In this document: one piece after another, positions 6,852 through 11,698 of the stretch
How the letters are laid out: the number at the start of each line of letters is the position of its first letter
Numbering within the stretch: position 1 is the stretch's first letter
Assembly (NCBI GenBank): GCA_007135385.1
Contig: SLIY01000428.1
Location: 1 to 11,698, forward strand
Origin: Leptolyngbyaceae cyanobacterium CSSed165cm_216
Lineage (GTDB): Bacteria > Cyanobacteriota > Cyanobacteriia > Phormidesmidales > Phormidesmidaceae
Direction of reading: 5' to 3'
Length of the DNA: 11,698 bases
Notes under the pieces: generated by a model
Told to the model about the DNA's origin: nothing
Databases searched by the model: none
Seen by the model: the letters and a program-made list of their open reading frames with translations, nothing else
Position numbers and translations under genes: made by a program

Positions 6852-6903
6852 TAAGGTGAGCACTGCCCACCACTTGGTAGAAAGTTTTCTAGACGTCACC
6901 TTA
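6852..6903. terminator. Nested inverted repeats between convergent dgcN and infA
   Basis: TAAGGTGA (6852-6859) is the exact reverse complement of TCACCTTA (6896-6903). Inside lie two smaller hairpins, GGTGAGC with GCCCACC (6854-6870, one mismatch) and TAGAAA-GT-TTTCTA (6879-6892). The GGTGA strand can pair with either partner, so the outer and first inner stems compete. The location, 80 bases past dgcN and 36 past infA, suits a shared transcription end for both strands. No strong T-run follows a GC-rich stem, so termination is a guess. Confidence 0.35.
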
Positions 6904-6938
6904 AGCGGATACCAAAGCGTACTAAACACAGATCTGCT

Positions 6939-7163
6939 CTACTTCTTCCGTAGCCGATAGGTAATACGTCCCTTGGTTAAATCGTAGGGGGTGAGTTCTA
7001 CCTTGACGCGATCGCCGGGCAGAATTTTGATGTAGTTACGCCGAATTTTGCCCGAAATATGCGCCAAAACATTAAATCCGTTATCCAAATCTACCCGAAA
7101 CATCGCGTTCGGCAAAGATTCAGTGACGGTTCCCTCCATTTCAATTAAATCTTGTTTAGACAA
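6939..7163 (-). CDS. infA: Translation initiation factor IF-1
   Basis: This 74-residue OB-fold protein matches bacterial IF1 along its whole length: [47 protein letters not shown]1 occupies the A site of the 30S subunit during initiation. The start is TTG at 7163-7161, seven bases after a strong GGAGG (7171-7175); no nearby in-frame ATG gives the conserved N-terminus. It is the last gene of the spc cluster here, 140 bases after adk, a longer gap than elsewhere in the operon, so it may have its own promoter or a processed leader. No rpmJ follows. Confidence 0.97.
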
Positions 7164-7303
7164 GCTAAATCCTCCTTACTGAGTCTATTAGTCCAATGTC
7201 CCCTTAACGGGCTGCCTACTAGCAACCCTAAGGGCTCAAATGGGGGCTCAAGGTGTTCTCTTGGCCCCCTTTAAGGTAACAAACAATGCCAGCCACTGAA
7301 GCA
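7164..7303 (-). promoter_or_regulatory. adk-infA spacer with hairpin; possible infA leader or promoter region
   Basis: This 140-base spacer holds a GC-rich hairpin: GGGGGC at 7242-7247 pairs with GCCCCC at 7264-7269, and AAG at 7250-7252 with CTT at 7260-7262. GGGCTCAA is repeated at 7232 and 7244, and short CCCT/AGGG inversions lie at 7226-7234. On the infA transcript the hairpin is not followed by a T-run, so it is unlikely to end transcription fully. It could be a processing site, an attenuator or part of a 5' leader for infA. I could not fix a promoter. Confidence 0.35.
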
Positions 7304-7858
7304 CTAATCCACGACCACCTGCTTTAGATCCGCTTGCACAGACTCCATGGTCTGATTACCATTGATAGACACGAGTCGCTGCCGCGACCGGTAAAAATCA
7401 ATCAGAGGTTCTGTTTGCTGCCGGTAGACATCCAAACGATGGCGAATCACCGACTCATCATCATCTTGTCGTCCCCGCTTCAGTAGACGGGCGATAATCA
7501 CCTCATCTGTCACATCCAAGTTCACCGCAAAGTCAAACGGCTGCTTGATTTCATCTAGCAAGTGATTCAAAAATTCAGCCTGGGGCACTGTCCTAGGAAA
7601 GCCGTCTAGAATCCAGCCCTCCTGAGCATCAGGCTGAGCTAGTCGCTCCCGAATTAGCCCTAACATCAACTCATCGGGTACTAATTCACCAGCGCTCATA
7701 TAAGCCTCGGCCTTTTGCCCCAGGCTGGTGCCTTCGGCTACTGCGGCCCGTAAGATGTCACCTGTAGAAATGTGAGGTACGTTCACATTCTCCGATAACA
7801 TTTTGGCCTGGGTACCTTTGCCCGCCCCAGGGGGACCCATGAAAATTAAACGAGTCAC
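7304..7858 (-). CDS. adk: Adenylate kinase (short type)
   Basis: This 184-residue cytosolic enzyme interconverts ATP + AMP and 2 ADP. Visible are the P-loop GPPGAGKGT (8-16), the AMP-site segment STGDILR (31-37), DGFPRT (85-90), and the LID region LLKRGRQDDDESVIRHRL (125-142). The LID is the short form without the Cys zinc cluster of many Gram-positive enzymes, as usual in cyanobacteria. Translation starts at GTG (7858-7856), which shares its first G with the TAG stop of secY, so it is very likely translated by coupling. The GTG start gives the standard length and places the P-loop at the expected position; the next Met lies inside the first strand. Confidence 0.97.
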   Translation of the reverse strand: MTRLIFMGPPGAGKGTQAKMLSENVNVPHISTGDILRAAVAEGTSLGQKAEAYMSAGELVPDELMLGLIRERLAQPDAQEGWILDGFPRTVPQAEFLNHLLDEIKQPFDFAVNLDVTDEVIIARLLKRGRQDDDESVIRHRLDVYRQQTEPLIDFYRSRQRLVSINGNQTMESVQADLKQVVVD

Positions 7859-9171
7859 TACTGTTTCACCATTCCTTCGTAACGCTGGGAGATCACATAG
7901 GTCTGAATCTGCTTGGCGGTATCAATCGCAACCCCCACTAAAATAAGCAATGAAGTAGCCCCAAAGCCTCTGAAGGTTTGTACCCGAGTCAAACCCTCCA
8001 CAGCACTGGGTACAACCGCTACTAGACCTAGAAAAATAGCGCCCAAGAAGGTGAGTCGATTCAAAATACGGCTAATGTATTCGGTCGTGGCCTTACCGGG
8101 CCGGATACCTGGAATGCTCGCCCCCATTTTCTTCAGGTTCCGCGACATATCCTCAGGATTGACTACCAGAGAGGCATAAAAGTAGCTGAAGAATAAAATC
8201 ATCAGCAGATAAAGACCCACATACACCAGAGAGGTTGGATTGAGATAGGTGTTAACGATCTGGTTGAAGGTGGGGTTGTTGATGTATTGGGTCAGAGAAA
8301 TCGGCAATACCAAGACAGCAGAGGCAAAAATGATCGGCATCACCCCCCCCTGATTTAGCCGCAGGGGAAGGTAATTGCTCTGTTCTATGTACATTTTGCG
8401 ACCCACCTGGCGACGAGCCGAAATAATCGGAATTCGCCGTGTGCCTTCCTGAACAAACACGATCCCCACAATCATGGCCAGGAATACCAGCATCAAAATA
8501 ATCACACCCCCCACCAGGTTGCGATCGCCGCTTTGAGCCAACTCAATAGTCTGGCCCAGGGATCGAGGCAAGGTAGAGACAATGTTCAAAAAGATTAATA
8601 GAGAAGCGCCATTACCAATTCCTCGCTCTGTGATCAGTTCTCCAACCCACATGACGAACATGGAACCAGCGGTTAAGGCGATCACCGTTTCAACCACAAA
8701 GGGAATCCCTGGCACCCGAGCAAACTGATACAGCAGAAACGAAGAGAGCAAAGTGCTCTGTAAAATGGCCCAACCTAGGGCAACGTAGCGAGTGATTTGG
8801 GAAATCTTACGGCGACCAGCCTCTCCCTCGTTCTTCTGTAAATCTTCGAGGGCAGGGAGGGCCGCCGTTAGCAGCTGCATGATGATGGAGGCATTAATAA
8901 ACGGCAAAATACCCAGAGCAAAAATACCCAGAGCAGAGAGCCCGCCACCCACAAAAATATCTAAGAAACCAACAAAGCCGCCGAGACTGCCTGACTGAAT
9001 CGACTCTGCAAAAGCAGCCCGATCAATTCCAGGGACTGGAATAAAAATACCCAGTCTGACTAAAACCAATAACCCCAGGGTGACCAGCAGACGACTACGC
9101 AAGCCAGCGGCTTGCGCCATCTGCATAAATGTTTCCTGTGCGCTTGGCGTTTTACCCCGACTTACGACCAT
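7858..9171 (-). CDS. secY: Preprotein translocase channel subunit SecY
   Basis: This 437-residue polytopic protein is the channel of the Sec translocon in the plasma and thylakoid membranes. Ten membrane spans can be placed roughly at 27-46, 79-105, 125-150, 157-176, 187-203, 218-240, 277-296, 314-335, 371-390 and 403-421, with the plug region at about 50-78. GITERGIGNG-like ELITERGIGNGASL (178-191) and the basic cytosolic loops at 241-275 and 336-370 (with PGIRPGKATTEYI), which contact the ribosome and SecA, are family hallmarks. The ATG at 9171 follows GAGGA eight bases upstream. It lies 90 bases after rplO and overlaps adk by one base. Nothing is unusual in length or motifs. Confidence 0.98.
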   Translation of the reverse strand: MVVSRGKTPSAQETFMQMAQAAGLRSRLLVTLGLLVLVRLGIFIPVPGIDRAAFAESIQSGSLGGFVGFLDIFVGGGLSALGIFALGILPFINASIIMQLLTAALPALEDLQKNEGEAGRRKISQITRYVALGWAILQSTLLSSFLLYQFARVPGIPFVVETVIALTAGSMFVMWVGELITERGIGNGASLLIFLNIVSTLPRSLGQTIELAQSGDRNLVGGVIILMLVFLAMIVGIVFVQEGTRRIPIISARRQVGRKMYIEQSNYLPLRLNQGGVMPIIFASAVLVLPISLTQYINNPTFNQIVNTYLNPTSLVYVGLYLLMILFFSYFYASLVVNPEDMSRNLKKMGASIPGIRPGKATTEYISRILNRLTFLGAIFLGLVAVVPSAVEGLTRVQTFRGFGATSLLILVGVAIDTAKQIQTYVISQRYEGMVKQ

Positions 9172-9241
9172 GAAATAGTTCCTCAGACCTGCGTTTTATT
9201 CTTGAATAGAGCTACCAAAGGCGGCTTTAGTACTAGTCTAA

Positions 9242-9260
9242 GGGATGGCTGAGCTATCCC
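9242..9260 (-). promoter_or_regulatory. Intercistronic hairpin just after the rplO stop codon
   Basis: GGGATGGC and GCTATCCC pair over eight positions (one G.U) around a three-base TGA loop, beginning two bases after the rplO stop on the transcribed strand. The following bases are TTAGACTAGT, without a T-run, so it is not a standard terminator. It may protect or process the mRNA between the ribosomal protein part and secY, or lower secY expression relative to rplO. Confidence 0.4.
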
Positions 9261-9261
9261 G

Positions 9262-9708
9262 CTAACTAATGATCTCGCAAGTACCACCAGCTTGCTCGAT
9301 TTTGGCCTTGGCTGACTGGGTGAAAGCTGCCGCCCTAACTGTCAGGGCATTGGTCAACTCGCCATCCCCCAGAACCTTAAGCGGGCCATCGTTAGTGGTT
9401 AAGATACCGGCTTCCAGCAGCGACTCTAGGGTGACTTCGGTATCTGCGGGGAAGCTGGCTAAGTTTTTCAGGTTGATGATGGTGTAAACCTTCTGGTTTA
9501 CCAGAGGGAAGTGCTTGAGCTTAGGGATGCGGCGGTAAAGTGGCATCTGCCCCCCCTCAAACCCAGGACGGGTACCACTACCAGACCGGGACTTTTGCCC
9601 CCGCATGCCAAACCCACAGCTTGCCCCTTGGCCCGCGGAAATACCTCGACCGACCCGACGGCGACGGCGCTTGGATCCGGCTTTAGGTTGTGCGTCGTTA
9701 AGTCTCAT
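9262..9708 (-). CDS. rplO: 50S ribosomal protein L15
   Basis: This 148-residue protein begins MRLNDAQPKAGSKRRRRRVGRG, the usual basic N-terminal tail, followed by the Gly-rich GISAGQGASCGFGMRGQKSRSG and FEGGQMPLYRRIPK, both typical of L15. The C-terminal domain (about 70-148) includes LKVLGDGEL and FTQSAKAKIEQAGG. The ATG at 9708 is preferred over an open frame extending to 9825, because the extension overlaps rpsE and has no L15 character. No clear Shine-Dalgarno sequence is seen, and the start lies 22 bases after rpsE, so coupling is likely. It helps assemble the large subunit. Confidence 0.97.
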   Translation of the reverse strand: MRLNDAQPKAGSKRRRRRVGRGISAGQGASCGFGMRGQKSRSGSGTRPGFEGGQMPLYRRIPKLKHFPLVNQKVYTIINLKNLASFPADTEVTLESLLEAGILTTNDGPLKVLGDGELTNALTVRAAAFTQSAKAKIEQAGGTCEIIS

Positions 9709-9730
9709 GGCTGCGCAAGATAAACAATAG

Positions 9731-10252
9731 TTATACGTACAGATTCTCGACCGGGATATCCCGCTCTTCAGCCACCTCGGCAAAGGTCCGGAGGGAAGCG
9801 AGGGCATCGGCGGCGGCCCGAGCATTGTTCAACGGATTGTTAGACCCTAACTGCTTAGCCAGCACATTGCGAACCCCGGCTAATTCGAGCACAGTTCGCA
9901 CGGCTCCCCCGGCAATTACCCCGGTTCCGGGTGCTGCTGGACGCATAAACACCTTAGCGCCACCCCCAATCCCGTTAGACGGATGGGGAATAGAGTAGGA
10001 GCGTGTCAAGGGCACATCAACTAAATGCTTTTTGCCATCGGCTACCCCTTTCTTCACGGCACCGATGACATCCCCAGCTTTACCCACCCCGACCCCAACT
10101 TGACCCTTTTCGTTGCCGACCACGACGATGGCGCGAAAGCTGAGCTTTTTACCCCCTTTCACCACCTTCGTGACCCGGCGAATTTGCACAACGCGCTCTT
10201 GCCAGTCGGTCTTTTTCTCTTTAGTACGCGCTTCTTTACGACGGTTTGCCAT
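9731..10252 (-). CDS. rpsE: 30S ribosomal protein S5
   Basis: This 173-residue protein has the S5 N-terminal double-stranded-RNA-binding domain (about 17-80: WQERVVQIRRVTKV, GGKKLSFRAIVVVG, GVGVGKAGDV) and the C-terminal domain (about 90-165: GGGAKVFMRPAAPGTGVIAGG, VLELAGVRNVLAKQLGS). The short lysine-rich N-terminus (RRKEARTKEKK) replaces the longer tails of some bacteria. S5 affects decoding accuracy, and spectinomycin contacts its loop around residues 25-35 (TKVVKGGKK), which looks wild type. It starts at ATG 10252, 82 bases after rplR. Confidence 0.98.
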   Translation of the reverse strand: MANRRKEARTKEKKTDWQERVVQIRRVTKVVKGGKKLSFRAIVVVGNEKGQVGVGVGKAGDVIGAVKKGVADGKKHLVDVPLTRSYSIPHPSNGIGGGAKVFMRPAAPGTGVIAGGAVRTVLELAGVRNVLAKQLGSNNPLNNARAAADALASLRTFAEVAEERDIPVENLYV

Positions 10253-10334
10253 GCTTTTCCCAAGCCTCTCTTTAATCCAGCACTGTTAGACTAAGCCACT
10301 GAGCAATTCCCAAGGATTTGCGAGTGCCACTCCC

Positions 10335-10697
10335 TTAAACGTTTAAGCCAGCTTCGCGAGCTGCATCAGCAAGGGCAGCAACACGACCGTGGTACAACTT
10401 ACCACCACGATCAAACACCACCTGGTTGATGCCTGCCTGTAAGGCTCGCTCTGCCACCAGCTTACCAACAGTTGCAGCCGCTGCTTGGGTGGCTCCAGAT
10501 TGCCCACTGTCTAAGACATCTGATTCCACTGTTGAGGCAGCCACCAAGGTGCGATCGGCCGTATCATCAATGATCTGAGCATAAATGTGCTGATTCGATC
10601 GAAATACCGCCAATCGAGGCTGCTCAGGGGTACCAAACACGCGCTTACGAATACGTGCGTGGCGACGACGGGTTAACTCTTTACGACTTGCTTTCAT
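10335..10697 (-). CDS. rplR: 50S ribosomal protein L18
   Basis: This 120-residue 5S rRNA-binding protein has a basic N-terminal tail (MKASRKELTRRRHARIRKRV), then RLAVFRSNQHIYAQIIDD (28-45), and the C-terminal VVFDRGGKLYHGRVAALADAAREAGL, all standard for L18. Its ATG lies three bases after the rplF stop, with GGGAAG inside the end of rplF as ribosome site. It delivers 5S rRNA to the large subunit with L5. The 82-base gap to rpsE holds only a small GAGTG/CACTC palindrome (10322-10332). Confidence 0.97.
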   Translation of the reverse strand: MKASRKELTRRRHARIRKRVFGTPEQPRLAVFRSNQHIYAQIIDDTADRTLVAASTVESDVLDSGQSGATQAAAATVGKLVAERALQAGINQVVFDRGGKLYHGRVAALADAAREAGLNV

Positions 10698-10700
10698 AGC

Positions 10701-11240
10701 TTATTTCTTCCCTGACTTCCCAGCCTTACGTCTGATTTGCTCACCGGCATAGCGTACTCCTTTACCCTTATAGGGCTCAGGAGGGCGACTAGCCCGAATC
10801 CTAGCGGCCATATTACCGACCAGTTCCTTATCAATGCCGCTGACGATTACGTTGGTGTTATTTTCAACCGCAAAGTCAATGCCGCTGGGAGGTTCAAATA
10901 CCACTGGGTGGCTATAGCCCAGACTGAGGTTCAAATTGCGGCCCTGGACTTGAGCCCGATAACCAATCCCTTGAATTTCTAGGCGCTTTTGATAACCATT
11001 GGCCACCCCTTCTACCATGTTGGCTACCAGGGTGCGGCAAAGGCCATGACGCTCCCGAGCCAGACGTGAGTCGTTCTTACGATTCACCAAAACCGTGTCA
11101 CCCTCTTGAACCACTACTACCCCAGCGGGTAATGTGCGAGAGAGTTCTCCTTTTGGCCCCTTAACCTGAACATCCTGACCGTCAATCGTAATTGACACCT
11201 TAGCCGGGATAGGAATTGGCCGTTTGCCAATACGTGACAT
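10701..11240 (-). CDS. rplF: 50S ribosomal protein L6
   Basis: This 179-residue protein has two similar L6 domains (about 1-82 and 83-170). Diagnostic segments are MSRIGKRPIPIPAKV, VKGPKGELSRTLP, GYRAQVQGRNLNLSLGYSHP, and the conserved C-terminal PPEPYKGKGVRYAGE, followed by a basic tail RRKAGKSGKK. L6 lies near the factor-binding site of the 50S subunit. The ATG at 11240 follows TAGGAG about nine bases upstream. It is 72 bases after rpsH; that gap shows no clear structure. Confidence 0.98.
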   Translation of the reverse strand: MSRIGKRPIPIPAKVSITIDGQDVQVKGPKGELSRTLPAGVVVVQEGDTVLVNRKNDSRLARERHGLCRTLVANMVEGVANGYQKRLEIQGIGYRAQVQGRNLNLSLGYSHPVVFEPPSGIDFAVENNTNVIVSGIDKELVGNMAARIRASRPPEPYKGKGVRYAGEQIRRKAGKSGKK

Positions 11241-11312
11241 GATGCAATACTCCTAAATCCTTAGCATTCAATAACGCTCTATCGTCGAATTTGTAGACCG
11301 CCTTAGGGGCAA

Positions 11313-11698
11313 CTACCAGACATAGCACAGTACTTCACCGCCCACCCCCTGACGGCGAGCATCACGATCGGTCATGATGCCGCTAGAGGTGGAAATGATG
11401 GCAATCCCAATTCCCCCCAGCACCCGGGGCAGCTCTTTACGGTTGGAATACACCCGCAAACCAGGTTTGCTAACGCGAGTCAGGTTACGAATAATCGGCT
11501 GACGAGTTTTCCCCTTGTATTTCAGAGTAATGACCAACTGGGGTCGCTCTTCAGTGGTGACCTCAGCAAAATCAGTGATAAACCCCTCTTCTTTGAGTAC
11601 CTTGGCAATACTCCGGGTCATCCGGGTCGAAGGAATACTCACGGTTTGGTGCCGCGCCAAGTTCGCATTTCGAATGCGAGTCAGCATATCCGCAATGA
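11313..11698 (-). CDS. rpsH: 30S ribosomal protein S8 (5' end beyond the window)
   Basis: The visible 127 codons cover nearly all of S8, read from IADMLTRIRNANLARHQ through SIAKVLKEEGFI and GLRVYSNRKELPRVLGG to ISTSSGIMTDRDARRQ and the terminal GEVLCYVW. The frame stays open past the in-window ATG at 11687, and IAD lies directly before it, as in full-length S8 proteins (MxxxDxIADMLTRIRNA). The true start is therefore a few codons outside the window and this entry is partial. S8 binds the central domain of 16S rRNA; in E. coli it also represses the spc operon by binding its mRNA near rplE, which is not in this window. Confidence 0.97.
   Translation of the reverse strand, partial: IADMLTRIRNANLARHQTVSIPSTRMTRSIAKVLKEEGFITDFAEVTTEERPQLVITLKYKGKTRQPIIRNLTRVSKPGLRVYSNRKELPRVLGGIGIAIISTSSGIMTDRDARRQGVGGEVLCYVW

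Noticed and set aside
6774..6938. A hidden rpmJ (L36) gene after infA
   Set aside because: No minus-strand start followed by a lysine/arginine- and cysteine-rich frame of about 37 codons is present.
7913..8179. 88-codon plus-strand frame opposite secY
   Set aside because: It is antisense to a well-conserved membrane protein, and its basic composition is what the complement of secY codons gives.
9709..9825. In-frame upstream extension of rplO by 39 residues
   Set aside because: It overlaps the end of rpsE and lacks L15 character; MRLNDAQ at 9708 is the standard L15 start.
11313..11687. rpsH starting at the ATG at 11687
   Set aside because: The frame is open upstream with IAD directly before this Met, as in full-length S8, so the gene is cut by the window and this is not its start.
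1..11698. tRNA genes, CRISPR arrays, insertion sequences or prophage genes
   Set aside because: I saw no cloverleaf, no regularly spaced repeats and no transposase or phage-like protein.

Overview
The window looks like chromosomal DNA of a cyanobacterium, probably a filamentous Leptolyngbya-like type; the genus is an inference. Three signs support this. The octamer GCGATCGC (HIP1) occurs at least ten times in 11.7 kb. There is a clpR-clpP3 pair, a Clp core arrangement known from cyanobacteria and plastids. The ribosomal protein, secY, adk and infA sequences are cyanobacterial in style, including a short adenylate kinase without a zinc-finger LID.

Layout, left to right. Bases 1-40 are a C-rich, imperfectly repeated tract. 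A plus-strand gene (105-1907) encodes a membrane protein with a metalloprotease-like HEFGH motif behind a duplicated soluble module and a degenerate J-like segment. A 430-base gene-free stretch (1908-2337) holds a 12-bp inverted repeat and several small hairpins. Three minus-strand genes follow, in transcription order clpR, clpP3 and a J-domain/TPR protein; they may share a transcript. A divergent intergenic region separates them from a plus-strand pair, an enolase-superfamily epimerase/racemase (dgcA-like) and a DUF1611 protein (dgcN-like), whose reading frames overlap. After a 165-base convergent gap, the rest of the window is the minus-strand spc ribosomal operon: rpsH (5' end cut off by the window), rplF, rplR, rpsE, rplO, secY, adk, infA.

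How the genes work together. ClpR and ClpP3 would form one mixed Clp protease core: ClpP3 keeps Ser/His/Asp and ClpR has lost all three. The DgcA/DgcN pair fits a route from D-glutamate to N-acetyl-L-glutamate, a substrate of arginine synthesis, although a muropeptide-type dipeptide epimerase role for DgcA is also possible. The spc cluster supplies ribosomal proteins, the SecY translocon channel, adenylate kinase and IF1. It stops after infA: the rpmJ-rpsM-rpsK-rpoA genes that often follow are absent, and the convergent dgcAN pair sits there instead.

Most of the window is ordinary housekeeping DNA. The points most worth a second look are the module/J/HEXXH membrane protein, the dgcA-dgcN pair, the J/TPR gene downstream of clpR-clpP3, the structured 1908-2337 intergenic region, and several possible RNA structures between genes.
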